From contig JABTUY010000006.1 of assembly GCA_015075165.1 (NCBI GenBank), forward strand, positions 124,001-188,000: a stretch of 64,000 bases of DNA. Reading direction: 5' to 3'. Shown here one piece after another: positions 20,054 through 29,430 of the stretch. This stretch comes from Ideonella sp. Lineage in GTDB: Bacteria > Pseudomonadota > Gammaproteobacteria > Burkholderiales > Burkholderiaceae_C. A program made the translations under genes and the position numbers. Position 1 is the first letter of the stretch. Each line of letters starts with the position of its first letter. The notes under the pieces were generated by a model. It searched no databases and was not told where the DNA came from. It saw only the letters and a list, made by a program, of their open reading frames with translations.

Positions 20054-21284
20054 CACAGTACCCTCCACCACGGCACGGCCAGCACGTCGGGAGTGAGCCA
20101 CTCGACCGTGCGCCCGGTGTGCAGCAGGATCCCGGCGCGCGCCTTGCGCCCGTACTCCCGCCGGAAGGTGCGCAGGTGCGCGCAGTCGGCCAGGCGCGGC
20201 TTCGAGGTGGCCTTCACCTCGATGGGCAGCAGCTTGCCGCCCGCCTCGATCACGAAGTCCACTTCCTCGCCGATCGTGGTGCGCCAGTAGGCGAGTTCCA
20301 CGCAGTCCACCCGCGCATCGCGCCAGGCGAGCAGGTCGTGCAGCACCAGGTTCTCCAGGTGCGCACCCGCGGGCGTCGTTGGGCCGAGGTGCAGCGCAAC
20401 CCCGGTGTCGCCCCAGAAGATCCTGGGCGACTTGACGAGCCGCTTGGTGCGATTCACCGCGTAGGCCCGCAGGCGCACGAGCAGATACGAGGTCTCCAGC
20501 AGGTTGAGCCAGCGGTGGACCGTCGGCTGCGGCAGGCCGACATCGCGGCCCAGCTCGGTCTGGTTGAGAAGCTGTCCCAGCCGCAGGCAGGCGGCCTGCA
20601 TCAGGCGGCGGAAGTCGGGCAGCGCGCTGATCGAGGCAGGTCCTGCAGGTCGCGCTCGAGATAGGTGCGCACGTAGCCGTCGAACCAGATGGCGCGGTCC
20701 CCCGACCTCGTGAGCTCCAGCGCCGGCGTGGGAAATCCGCCGCGCAGCGCGAGCGCCCGCCAGTCCTCCTCGGGGTCGTCGCCGGCTGAAAGCAGGTCGC
20801 GCCACTGATCGTCGGGCGCGCCCAGCAGGTCGTCCCAGCGCCCCGCTCGTCCGAGCCCGAGCTGCTCGCGTCGGGTCATTGGCCATAGCGCGAGGTAGCT
20901 CGCGCGGCCGGCCAACGACTCCGACACCTGGCGCATCAGCAGCAGGTTGGCCGAGCCGGTAAGCAGGAAGCGCCCGGGCCGGCGGTCGCGGTCGATGGCC
21001 CGCTTGACCGCCGGCATCAGGCCCGGTTCGCGCTGGACCTCGTCGAGCGTGAGCGGATCGTCGCCGCCCAGCAGGGCTTCGGGGTCGCGGCGGGCCGCAT
21101 CGCGCACATCGAAGTCGTCCAGCGAACGGTAGCGGCGGCCGCCCGGGACGAGCTTTTCGACCAATGTGCTTTTGCCGGTCTGCCGTGCACCGGTGAGCAC
21201 CACGGCCGGCATCACGCGCAGCCGCGCGGCGAGAGCGTCATCCACCAGACGGGGAAGGGTCTTCACAAGATGGATGATATTCAT
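20053..21284 (-). pseudogene. AAA_14/DUF4143 ATP-binding protein, frameshifted
   Basis: Two frames together make one ~410-residue protein of the ATPase family that pairs an AAA_14 domain with a C-terminal DUF4143 (PD-(D/E)XK-like) domain. The first part (start 21284) has Walker A GARQTGKST near residue 33, Walker B LTLDEVQ near 78 and FLLTGSANLLL. It runs to YVRTYLERDLQDL, where the frame breaks near 20640; the other frame continues SISALPDFRRLMQA through GLPQPTVHRWLNLLE and WGDTGVALHL to EEVDFVIEAGG. One base appears to be missing. The family is often found with toxin-antitoxin-like remnants; its function is poorly known. A sequencing error cannot be excluded. Confidence 0.7.
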
Positions 21285-21616
21285 TCATGTCGCGGATTGG
21301 CAAGCCCGGCAGGGGCTGACGCAAGGGGGCCCGGGGGCGTGGCTCGAGCACCCGCTGTCGCGCCGCGTGCTGAAGCCGGCCGCATGCGATAGGCTGCCTT
21401 CACTATGCGGGCAAGGTGCCCGGCTTGTTATGGGCTCAAGGGCACGTCGGCGTGACGCCTAGGCGCGCGGCGCGTGACAAGCGGACTTCGAGTACACGCA
21501 TGAGTACACATTCGCAGCGACGAATCCGGAGAGGCTTGATTCACAAGGCCCCGTCGCGTTCCACTCGCCTTCTGCATCGGCAAGTGAACGTCGCGCCGAC
21601 GCCCGCGTCGCGACCG
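21285..21616. other. 332-base gap without recognisable gene
   Basis: There is no frame here with homology that I can recognise. A short direct repeat, GAGTACACGCAT then GAGTACACATTC (about 21488-21512), is the only pattern. The gap separates the frameshifted ATPase, whose promoter must lie at its left edge, from the 3' end of the antiporter gene. Confidence 0.4.
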
Positions 21617-23614
21617 CTACACGCGCAGCAGCTTCTCCTCGGCCAGCGCCAGCGCCTCCGGCAGGCCCGACAGCACCAGCGTGTCGCCGGCCGCGAGCGG
21701 GTGGGCTTCGTCGGGCACCACGCCGCGGCCCGACGCGAGGCGGATCGACACCACCTGCACGCCGATCGCGTGCAGCGCCTGCTCCGCCAGCGGCCGGCCG
21801 AGGCAGGCCGCGGCGGCAGGCAGCGTCACGCTGGCCAGGCGCGCCTGCTGCAGCTCCGCTACGGTGTCGTCGTCGGCGCCGTGGAAGTAGCCGCGCAGCA
21901 GGCCGTAGCGCGCGTCGCGTGCGTCGCGGGTGATGCGGATCACGCGGCGCATCGGCACGCCCACCAGCGCCAGCGCCTGCGCGGCGAGCATCAGCGAACC
22001 CTCGACCGCCTCTGGCACCACCTCGGCGGCGCCGGCGGCGCGCAGCTTCTCGAGATCGTTGTCGTCGATGGTGCGCACGATCACCGGCACGCGCGGCGCA
22101 TGCTCGTGCACCAGCGCCAGGATCTTCAGCGCCGACGCGGTATCGGGGTAGCTGATCACCACCGCACTGGCGCGCACCAGGCCCGCCGCCATCAGGCTGC
22201 GCAGGCGCGCGGCGTCGCCGAACACCACGCTTTGCCCGGCGGCTGCGGCCTGGCGCACACGGTCGGGGTCGAGGTCGAGCGCCATGTAGGCGATGCGTTC
22301 GCGCTCGAGCAGGCGCGCCAGGTTCTGGCCGCTGCGGCCATAGCCGCAGATGATCACGTGCGCTTCGGTGCGCATCGCCTTCTTGGCGATCGCGGTCAGC
22401 TGCACCGATTGCAGCAGCCAGTCGCTCGACGCCAAGCGCATCACGATGCGGCTGCTCCACATCACCAGGAACGGCGTCGCCAGCATCGACAGCACCATCG
22501 CCGCCAGCACCGGGCTCATCCAGTCGCCGACCAGCAGCTGGTTCTCGGCGCCGAGCGCCAGCAGCACGAAGCCGAACTCGCCGGCCTGCGCCAGGTACAG
22601 ACCGGTGCGGATCGCTCCGCCCGGCGAGGCGCCGAAGCCGCGCGCGAGTGCGGCGACCAGCGCCGCCTTGGCCAGCACCGGCAGCGTGGTCAGCAGCAGC
22701 ACCAGGAACCACTGGTCGACCAGCGGCCGCCAGTCCAGCCGCATGCCGATGGTGATGAAGAACAGCCCCAGCAGCACGTCGTGGAACGGCCGGATGTCGG
22801 TCTCGACCTGGTGCTTGTATTCGGTCTCGGCCACCAGCATGCCGGCGATGAAGGCGCCCAGCGCGAGCGAGAGGCCGGCCGTCTCGGTCAGCCAGGCCAG
22901 GCCGAGCGTGATCAGCAGCAGGTTGAGGATGAACAGCTCCTCGCTCTTGCGCCGTGCCACCAGGGTCAGCCACCAGCGCATCACGCGCTGGCCCCCCATC
23001 AGCAGCACGGCCAGCAGCGCCGCGGCCTTGGCCACCGCGAGGCTCAGCGCCAGGCCGAGCTGCGCCGCGCCGCTGCCGAGTGCCGGGATCAGCACCAGCA
23101 GCGGCACCACCGCCAGGTCCTGGAACAGCAGCACGCCGAGCACGCGGCGGCCGTGCTCGCTGTCGAGCTCGAGCCGCTCGGCCATCAGCTTGACCAGGAT
23201 CGCGGTCGACGACATCGCCATCGCTGCGCCGAGCGCGATCGCGCCCTGCCAGCTCAGGTCCCACGCGCGGCCGAGCGCGGCGAACGCCGCCGCCAGCACG
23301 GCGTTGCCGAGCACGGCGCCGACGATCGTCAGCACCACCTGCGACAGGCCGAGCCCGAACAGCGCGGCGCGCATGCTGCGCAGCTTCGGCAGGTTGAACT
23401 CCAGCCCGATCACGAACATCAGGAACACGACGCCGAACTCGGCCAGCGCGTGCGCGCGCGCGGCATCGCCGGCCAGCGCCAGCGCGTTGGGCCCGATCAC
23501 CACGCCGACGGCCAGGTAGCCGAGCATCGGCGGCAGCTTCAGCGTGCGGCACAGCACCACGCCGAGCACTGCGGCCACGAGGTACAGCAAGACGACTTCG
23601 AGCGTGGAGGCCAC
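21617..23614 (-). CDS. CPA2 family monovalent cation:proton antiporter (KefB/YbaL-like)
   Basis: A 665-residue inner-membrane exchanger. Residues 1 to ~390 form a Na+/H+-exchanger-like domain with about 12 membrane helices (start LEVVLLYLVAAVLGVVLC; helix FGVVFLMFVIGLEF; MSSTAILVKLM). Near residue 415 an RCK_N/TrkA_N nucleotide-binding domain begins (VIICGYGRSGQNLARLL, a GxGxxG Rossmann start), and a TrkA_C domain closes the protein. Such proteins export K+ in exchange for protons under nucleotide or glutathione control. It is divergent from kdsD with an 84-base gap. In many betaproteobacteria the same gene precedes the Kdo/Lpt genes. Confidence 0.9.
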   Translation of the reverse strand: MASTLEVVLLYLVAAVLGVVLCRTLKLPPMLGYLAVGVVIGPNALALAGDAARAHALAEFGVVFLMFVIGLEFNLPKLRSMRAALFGLGLSQVVLTIVGAVLGNAVLAAAFAALGRAWDLSWQGAIALGAAMAMSSTAILVKLMAERLELDSEHGRRVLGVLLFQDLAVVPLLVLIPALGSGAAQLGLALSLAVAKAAALLAVLLMGGQRVMRWWLTLVARRKSEELFILNLLLITLGLAWLTETAGLSLALGAFIAGMLVAETEYKHQVETDIRPFHDVLLGLFFITIGMRLDWRPLVDQWFLVLLLTTLPVLAKAALVAALARGFGASPGGAIRTGLYLAQAGEFGFVLLALGAENQLLVGDWMSPVLAAMVLSMLATPFLVMWSSRIVMRLASSDWLLQSVQLTAIAKKAMRTEAHVIICGYGRSGQNLARLLERERIAYMALDLDPDRVRQAAAAGQSVVFGDAARLRSLMAAGLVRASAVVISYPDTASALKILALVHEHAPRVPVIVRTIDDNDLEKLRAAGAAEVVPEAVEGSLMLAAQALALVGVPMRRVIRITRDARDARYGLLRGYFHGADDDTVAELQQARLASVTLPAAAACLGRPLAEQALHAIGVQVVSIRLASGRGVVPDEAHPLAAGDTLVLSGLPEALALAEEKLLRV

Positions 23615-23698
23615 CGGCGCAGATCGGGGTGCGGCGTGAGCGGCCGCGAAGTCGCAGCCTAGAATGCCCGCATCCTAAGCGACGCCCAGCCCGCGACC

Positions 23699-24688
23699 GT
23701 GGCGACCACAGCGAGTTTCGATGCACAACGCGCGCTGGCCCTGGCGGCGCAGACGTTCGACATCGAGGCGCACGCGCTGCAATCGCTGGCCGCACGGCAG
23801 GGCGACGGTTTCGCGCAGGCGGTGCGCGCGATGCTCGAATGTCGCGGCCGCGTGATCGTGATGGGCATGGGCAAGAGCGGCCATGTGGGACGCAAGATCG
23901 CCGCCACGCTGGCGTCCACCGGCACGCCGGCGTTCTTCGTGCACCCGGCCGAGGCGAGCCACGGCGATCTCGGCATGGTGCAGCCGGGCGACGTGCTGCT
24001 GGCCATCTCCAACAGCGGCGAGAGCGAAGAGCTCGCGGTGCTGCTGCCGGCGCTGAAGCGGCTGGGCGTCACGCTGGTGGCGATGACCGGCAACGCCGAT
24101 TCGACGCTCGCGCAGCATGCCGACCTCGTGCTGTCGAGCACGGTCGACCAGGAGGCCTGTCCGTTGAACCTGGCGCCCACCGCCAGCACCACCGCACAGA
24201 TGGCGCTCGGCGATGCGCTCGCGGTGGCGCTGCTCGACGCGCGCGGCTTTCGCGAGGAGGACTTCGCGCGCTCGCACCCGGGCGGCGCGCTCGGACGCAA
24301 GCTGCTGATGCATGTGGCCGACCTGATGCGCAGCGGCGACGCGGTGCCGCGCGTCGACCCGTCGACGCCGTTCACCGCGCTGCTGCGCGAGATGACCGCC
24401 AAGGGCCTGGGCTTCACCGCTGTCGCGTCGGCCGACGACCGCGTGCTCGGCATCTTCACCGACGGCGACCTGCGCCGGCTGATCGAGCGCGGCGCCGAGC
24501 TGCGCGGCCTGACCGCGCAACAGGTGATGCAGCACGCGCCCAAGCAGGTGCGCGCCGACGCGCTGGCGGTCGACGCGGCCGACCTGATGGAGCGCCACCG
24601 CATCACCAGCGTGCTGGTGGTCGACGCCGAGGGCCGGCTGGTCGGCGCGCTGAACTCCAACGATCTGATGCGCGCGAAGGTCATCTGA
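23699..24688 (+). CDS. kdsD: D-arabinose-5-phosphate isomerase (KdsD/KpsF)
   Basis: A 329-residue isomerase converting ribulose-5-phosphate to arabinose-5-phosphate, the first step of Kdo synthesis for LPS. An N-terminal SIS domain (VIVMGMGKSGHVGRKIAATL near residue 51; AISNSGESEE near 102) is followed by two CBS domains (from ~residue 208; KGLGFTAVASADDRVLGIF and HRITSVLVVDAEG). The start is a GTG. The stop overlaps the kdsC ATG (ATGA), so the two Kdo genes are coupled. Confidence 0.95.
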   Translation: MATTASFDAQRALALAAQTFDIEAHALQSLAARQGDGFAQAVRAMLECRGRVIVMGMGKSGHVGRKIAATLASTGTPAFFVHPAEASHGDLGMVQPGDVLLAISNSGESEELAVLLPALKRLGVTLVAMTGNADSTLAQHADLVLSSTVDQEACPLNLAPTASTTAQMALGDALAVALLDARGFREEDFARSHPGGALGRKLLMHVADLMRSGDAVPRVDPSTPFTALLREMTAKGLGFTAVASADDRVLGIFTDGDLRRLIERGAELRGLTAQQVMQHAPKQVRADALAVDAADLMERHRITSVLVVDAEGRLVGALNSNDLMRAKVI

Positions 24689-25248
24689 TGCCACCGGTGC
24701 TGGCTTTCGCGCCCGAGCTGCTGCTGCAGGCGCAGGGCGTACAGGCGGCGATCTTCGACGTCGACGGCGTGCTCACCGACGGTCGGCTCTACATCGGCGA
24801 GCACGGCGAGACGTTCAAGGCCTTCCACACGCTCGATGGCCAGGGCCTGAAGCTGCTGATGGCCGGCGGCATCGAACCGATGGTGATCAGCGGCCGTGAC
24901 TCGCCGGCGCTGCGCCGCCGCCTGGCCGACCTGGGCGTGACGCGACTCGCGCTCGGCGCCGGCGAGAAGCTGGCGATGGCGCAGCCGCTGCTCGACGACC
25001 TGCAGCTCGGCTGGGCGCAGGTGGCCGCGATCGGCGACGACTGGCCCGACCTGCCACTGCTGCAGCGCGCGCGCTTCGCCTGTGCGGTGCCCGATGCGCA
25101 TGCCGAGGTGCGGGCACTCGCACACCACACCACGCACGCGCGCGGCGGCCGCGGCGCGGCGCGCGAGTTCTGCGACCTGCTGCTGTGTGCGGCCGGACGC
25201 TACGCCGCGCTGTGGGCGTCGCAGACCGCCGCGCTCGATCGTCGCTGA
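24688..25248 (+). CDS. kdsC: 3-deoxy-D-manno-octulosonate-8-phosphatase (KdsC)
   Basis: A 186-residue cytoplasmic HAD phosphatase that removes phosphate from Kdo-8-P. The catalytic motif is FDVDGVLTDG (residues ~24-33); the second motif is VISGRDSPALRRR; the metal-binding motif is IGDDWPDLPLL. The short cap-less form and length fit KdsC tetramers. Second in kdsD-kdsC-lptC, overlapping kdsD by one base and followed by lptC after nine. Confidence 0.95.
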   Translation: MPPVLAFAPELLLQAQGVQAAIFDVDGVLTDGRLYIGEHGETFKAFHTLDGQGLKLLMAGGIEPMVISGRDSPALRRRLADLGVTRLALGAGEKLAMAQPLLDDLQLGWAQVAAIGDDWPDLPLLQRARFACAVPDAHAEVRALAHHTTHARGGRGAAREFCDLLLCAAGRYAALWASQTAALDRR

Positions 25249-25257
25249 ACGCGGCCG

Positions 25258-25971
25258 ATGAACAGCGCCGCCGCGCCGCCCGAACTGCACCTGCCCGACC
25301 TGCCTGAGGTCGAGGTCTCGCTCGGCGTGCCGGCCGCGGTGCGCGGCAGCCGCGGCGCGCCGTGGCGGCTGCGCTGGCGCGAACTGCTGGGCGCCTACCT
25401 GCCGCTGCTGCTGATGGTGCTGCTGGCGCTGGGCACCTGGTGGCTGGTCAAGCACACGCCGCGCCCGCCGGCGCCAGAGGACGCCGTCGCGCCACGCAGC
25501 GACCCCGACTACGAGATGCGCAACTTCGCGATCACGCGCTTCGCGGCCGACGGCCGCGTCACGGTGCACATCAAGGGCGCGCGGCTGCGCCACTTCCCCG
25601 ACACCGACCGCTTCGAGATCGACGCCGCGCAGATCGAGGCGCTGGTGCCCGACGGCCGCGTCACCCGCGCGCGGGCGGCGAGGGCGCTGGGCAACGGCGA
25701 TGCCAGCGAGTGGCAGCTCTCGGGCGGCGCGCACGTGCGCGCGCAGCTGCGCGGCGGCGGTACGATCGAGCTCGACAGCGAGTTCCTGCAGGTGTTCGTG
25801 CCCAGCGAACGCATCCGCACCCACCTGCCGGTGCGCGTGCGCTCGGGCGACGACGATCTCCACGCGGGCGGCCTCGAGGCAGACAACCTGACGCAGCAGC
25901 TGCGCCTGGAGCCGCCGGTGCGCGCCAGCTTCTCACCGCGCTCGGCGGCGCGGGTGGGTTCGAAGCCGTGA
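25258..25971 (+). CDS. lptC: LPS export ABC transporter periplasmic protein LptC
   Basis: A 237-residue bitopic inner-membrane protein that passes LPS from LptBFG to LptA. A cytoplasmic N-terminus of about 44 residues is followed by one membrane helix (residues ~45-64, YLPLLLMVLLALGTWWLV) and a periplasmic beta-jellyroll (YEMRNFAITRFAADG, HFPDTDRFEI, DNLTQQLRL). The N-terminal tail is longer than in E. coli. Unusually, lptA and lptB do not follow; an SDR gene comes next. Confidence 0.9.
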   Translation: MNSAAAPPELHLPDLPEVEVSLGVPAAVRGSRGAPWRLRWRELLGAYLPLLLMVLLALGTWWLVKHTPRPPAPEDAVAPRSDPDYEMRNFAITRFAADGRVTVHIKGARLRHFPDTDRFEIDAAQIEALVPDGRVTRARAARALGNGDASEWQLSGGAHVRAQLRGGGTIELDSEFLQVFVPSERIRTHLPVRVRSGDDDLHAGGLEADNLTQQLRLEPPVRASFSPRSAARVGSKP

Positions 25972-25987
25972 ATCGCAGCCGCTGCGC

Positions 25988-26791
25988 ATGAGCGCCCCTG
26001 ACCCTCCCGGCGGCCCACCGCTGGCCTTCATCACCGGCGCCTCCAGCGGCATCGGACAGGCGCTGGCCGCGCGCTTCCACGCCGCCGGCTGGCGCCTGGC
26101 GCTGGTGGCGCGGCGCGATGCCGAAGTGCGCCGCTGGGCCCAGTCGATCGACCTGCGCGAGCCGGTGCTTCAGGTCTACGCGGCCGACGTGCGCGACGTG
26201 GCACAGATCACCGCGGCCGGTCGTGCCTGCATCGCGCAGCAGGGGCTGCCGCAGGTGGTGATCGCCAACGCCGGCATCAGCACCGGCATCGACAGCGCGC
26301 GCTTCGAAGACCTCGACGTGCTGCGCGCCACGCTGGAGACCAACAACCTCGGCATGGCGGCGACCTTCCAGCCGTTCATCGAGCCGATGCTGCAGCGCCG
26401 CCAGGGTACGCTGGTGGGCATCGCCAGCGTCGCCGGCATCCGCGGCCTGCCGGGCCACGCGGCGTACTGCGCCAGCAAGGCCGCCGCGATCGCCTACTGC
26501 GAGAGCCTGCGCGGCGAGTGCCGCGCGGCCGGCGTGCAGGTGGTGACGCTGCTGCCGGGGTATGTGGACACGCCGATGACGCGCGGCAACCGCTACGCGA
26601 TGCCGTTCCTGATGCCGGCGCAGCGATTCGCTGACGTCGCGTTTCGCACCATCGTCGCGGGTCGCAGCTACCAGGTGATCCCGTGGCAGATGGGTGTGGT
26701 GGCCAAGCTGCTGCGCCTGCTGCCCAATGCGTGGTTCGATCGCCTGCTGGCCGGGCGGCCGCGCAAGGCGCGGCGCGGCGCGCGAGCGTAG
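25988..26791 (+). CDS. Short-chain dehydrogenase/reductase (SDR)
   Basis: A 267-residue classical SDR. The Rossmann start ITGASSGIG is at residues ~15-23, NAG is in VIANAGIS near 95, the active-site Tyr-x-x-x-Lys is in YCASKAAA near 159, and the Ser of GIASVAG precedes it. Its substrate is unknown; relatives annotated as fatty-acid or ketoacyl reductases are common. It sits 16 bases after lptC in the place where lptA is expected and is probably co-transcribed with the Kdo/Lpt genes. A bidirectional-looking terminator follows. Confidence 0.88.
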   Translation: MSAPDPPGGPPLAFITGASSGIGQALAARFHAAGWRLALVARRDAEVRRWAQSIDLREPVLQVYAADVRDVAQITAAGRACIAQQGLPQVVIANAGISTGIDSARFEDLDVLRATLETNNLGMAATFQPFIEPMLQRRQGTLVGIASVAGIRGLPGHAAYCASKAAAIAYCESLRGECRAAGVQVVTLLPGYVDTPMTRGNRYAMPFLMPAQRFADVAFRTIVAGRSYQVIPWQMGVVAKLLRLLPNAWFDRLLAGRPRKARRGARA

Positions 26792-26824
26792 CGGCCCCGA
26801 ACCTCACCCGGGGCATGAAAGAGC

Positions 26825-26846
26825 AAGGGCGCCCGCAGGCGCCCTT
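26825..26846. terminator. Bidirectional terminator hairpin
   Basis: AAGGGCGCC-CGCA-GGCGCCCTT is a perfect 9-bp stem with a four-base loop between the convergent SDR and RNA-binding-protein genes. The leftward side continues GCTCTTTC, a weak U-rich tail. It probably ends both transcripts. Confidence 0.6.
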
Positions 26847-26877
26847 CGCTGGGCTTGGCCGAAGTCGGGAGGGCGGG

Positions 26878-27330
26878 TCAATAGCCCTGGCCGCCGCCAC
26901 CGCCGCGCGGGCCGCGCCCGGTGCCGTAGGGGCTGCGACCACCGCCGCCGCCATAGCCACCACCGCCGCCGCCACCACCGTATCCACCACCACCGCCGCC
27001 ACCGCCGTAGGAGCCACGGCCACCACCGCCGCCGCCGTACGGGCCGCGGCCCCCGCCGCCGCCGAAGCCGCCGGGACGTTCTTCACGCGGGCGCGCCTCG
27101 TTGACGACGATCGCGCGGCCTTCGAGCGGCTGGCCGTTCATCGCGTTGATCGCGGCCTGCGCCTCGGTGGCGCTGGACATCTCGACGAATCCGAAACCCT
27201 TCGAGCGGCCGGTTTCGCGATCCATCATCACCTTGGCCGATGTCACGGTGCCGAATTGCGCAAACGCAGCCTGCAACGAATCATCGCGCACCGAGTACGC
27301 GAGGTTGCCGACATACAGCTTGTTTCCCAT
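26878..27330 (-). CDS. RRM RNA-binding protein with glycine-rich tail
   Basis: A 150-residue protein. One RRM domain fills residues 1-~82, with RNP2 LYVGNL (5-10) and RNP1 KGFGFVEM (44-51). From about residue 88 the tail is nearly all Gly with Tyr, Arg, Pro and Ser (GGGGGRGPYGG-type units), the layout of plant and cyanobacterial cold-induced RNA-binding proteins, also found in many betaproteobacteria. It binds single-stranded RNA; the tail probably promotes self-association. The ATG at 27330 has AAGGAG upstream and removes a ~45-residue unconserved extension. The tail DNA is a GGN-codon tract prone to slippage, so its length may vary between strains. Confidence 0.9.
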   Translation of the reverse strand: MGNKLYVGNLAYSVRDDSLQAAFAQFGTVTSAKVMMDRETGRSKGFGFVEMSSATEAQAAINAMNGQPLEGRAIVVNEARPREERPGGFGGGGGRGPYGGGGGGRGSYGGGGGGGGYGGGGGGGGYGGGGGRSPYGTGRGPRGGGGGQGY

Positions 27331-27613
27331 TTGGGAGAAGCTCCTTCTGAGTACGAATAATCCAAGTGGAGCTTCAACCCAGCGTGAACCGATCAAGCAA
27401 AGGCGCCGTCTCCGAACAAGGGCCACGGGCACAGTCATGCCCCGCGGGATTATGAGCACAACTCCCATCGACCGCCATCACCCCGGCTCCGTGCAAACCC
27501 GCAACAGTCGTCACCGGCGCGCTGGCGTGCGACATTCATCGTTTCGATGCTTGTCGCTGTCGCGCCGGCGCTGCATCGCTTGTCGTTGCACTGCGCCGGC
27601 AGGCTGACCCGTG

Positions 27614-29296
27614 ATGCCCGACACCCAGACCCAGACCCATGGCGAGGCGCCGGCCTTCGACACCATCGTGGTCGGTGCCGGCACGGCCGGCTGCCTGCTG
27701 GCCAACCGGCTCAGCGCCGACCCGCGGCGCCACGTGCTGCTGCTGGAGGCCGGCGGCCGCGACGACTACCTGTGGATCCACATACCGGTGGGCTATCTGT
27801 ACTGCATCGGCAACCCGCGCACCGACTGGCTCTACCGCACCGACCCCGATCCGGGCCTGAACGGCCGCAGCCTGCGCTACCCGCGCGGCAAGGTGCTCGG
27901 CGGCTGCTCGAGCATCAACGGCATGATCTACATGCGCGGGCAGCGCCGCGACTACGACGGCTGGGCGGCGGCGCTCGGCGACGATGCCTGGTCGTGGCGC
28001 GCCTGCCTGCCGCACTTCCTGCGCCACGAAGACCACTGGCGCGGTGCCGACGGGCACCATGCCGCGCCCGGCTTCGACGCCACCGGCGCGCGCGCCGGCG
28101 GTGAGTGGCGCGTCGAGCGTCAACGCCTGTCGTGGGCCGTGCTCGACGCGTTCGCTGCAGCGGCGCAGCAGGCCGGCATCCCGCCGCAGGACGATTTCAA
28201 CCGCGGCAACAACGAAGGCGTGGGCTACTTCGAGGTCAACCAGCGCGCCGGCGTGCGCTGGAACGCGAGCAAGGCGTTCCTGCGTCCGGTGCGCAGCCGG
28301 CCGAACCTGCAGGTCTGGACCGGCGCGCACGTCAGCCGCGTGCTGCTGGCGCGCGACGCGCAGGGCTGGCGTGCGCGTGGGGTCGAGGTGCTGCGCGCCG
28401 GCCAGGCGCCGCAGCCGGTGTGGGCGGCGCGCGAGGTGGTGCTGGCCGCCGGTGCGATCGGCACGCCGCAGATCCTGCAGTGCTCGGGCATCGGGCCGGC
28501 GGCGCTGCTGCACGCCCATGGCGTGACGCCGCAGGTGGAGCTGCCCGGCGTTGGCGAAAACCTGCAGGACCACCTGCAGATCCGCGCGGTGTTCGCGGTG
28601 CGCGGCGCGCGCACGCTGAACACGCTGGCCAACTCCTGGCTCGGCAAGGCGCGCATCGCGCTGCAGTACGCGTTCGCGCGCAGCGGTCCGATGAGCATGG
28701 CGCCGTCGCAGCTCGGCTGCTTCACCCGCTCGTCGCCCGAGCAGGAGTGGCCGAACCTCGAGTATCACGTGCAGCCGCTGTCGCTCGATGCGTTCGGCGA
28801 GCCGCTGCACCGCGACGACGCGTTCACGGCCAGCGTCTGCAACCTGAACCCGGGCTCGCGCGGCCAGGTGCGCATCCGCTCGCCGCGCCACGACGACGCG
28901 CCGTCGATCCTGCCGAACTACCTGTCCACCGAGGCCGACCGTCGCGTCGCCGCCGATTCGCTGCGCCTGACGCGGCGCATCGTGCAGATGCCGGCACTGG
29001 CGCGCTACGCGCCGCGCGAGGTCAAGCCGGGTCCGCAGTTCCAGAGCGACGAGGAACTGGCGCGGCTGGCCGGCGACATCGGCACGACGATCTTCCACCC
29101 GGTGGGCACCTGCAAGATGGGCCGCGCCGACGATCCGCTGGCGGTGGTCGATTCGCGCCTGCGCGTGCGCGGCGTCGCCGGCCTGCGCGTGGCCGACGCC
29201 AGCGTGATGCCGACGATCACCAGCGGCAACACCAACGCGCCGACGCTGATGATCGCCGAGCGCGCCGCGCAGTGGATCGGCGAGGGCGCCATCTGA
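27614..29296 (+). CDS. GMC family FAD-dependent oxidoreductase
   Basis: A 560-residue choline dehydrogenase-like protein. The FAD-binding start is TIVVGAGTAGCLLANRL near residue 17. The GMC signatures are PRGKVLGGCSSINGM near residue 95 and GAIGTPQILQCSGIGP near 282. The C-terminal domain has the catalytic His region FHPVGTCKMG and the closing NTNAPTLMIAERAA. It oxidises a primary alcohol in known relatives; the substrate is unknown. A GTG three bases upstream is an alternative start. It is divergent from the RRM gene and stands alone. Confidence 0.9.
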   Translation: MPDTQTQTHGEAPAFDTIVVGAGTAGCLLANRLSADPRRHVLLLEAGGRDDYLWIHIPVGYLYCIGNPRTDWLYRTDPDPGLNGRSLRYPRGKVLGGCSSINGMIYMRGQRRDYDGWAAALGDDAWSWRACLPHFLRHEDHWRGADGHHAAPGFDATGARAGGEWRVERQRLSWAVLDAFAAAAQQAGIPPQDDFNRGNNEGVGYFEVNQRAGVRWNASKAFLRPVRSRPNLQVWTGAHVSRVLLARDAQGWRARGVEVLRAGQAPQPVWAAREVVLAAGAIGTPQILQCSGIGPAALLHAHGVTPQVELPGVGENLQDHLQIRAVFAVRGARTLNTLANSWLGKARIALQYAFARSGPMSMAPSQLGCFTRSSPEQEWPNLEYHVQPLSLDAFGEPLHRDDAFTASVCNLNPGSRGQVRIRSPRHDDAPSILPNYLSTEADRRVAADSLRLTRRIVQMPALARYAPREVKPGPQFQSDEELARLAGDIGTTIFHPVGTCKMGRADDPLAVVDSRLRVRGVAGLRVADASVMPTITSGNTNAPTLMIAERAAQWIGEGAI

Positions 29297-29430
29297 CCCC
29301 GCTGCGGCCGCTTCGGCGGCGGGTTACTCCCGATGTTGGCGCCGGTGCGCGCTCCTACAGTTCGCCCACTCGCGGACAGGGTAGGTGACACGGACCGGTC
29401 CGCCGGGTTGGGGCTGAGGAGACAACATTC

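Noticed and set aside
21488-21512. Short direct repeat GAGTACAC
   Set aside because: Two 8-base copies only, with no flanking structure; likely chance.
26880-27080. Regularly spaced GGC/ACC repeats resembling a CRISPR or satellite array
   Set aside because: They are in-frame glycine codons of the RRM protein tail; there are no unique spacers and no cas genes.
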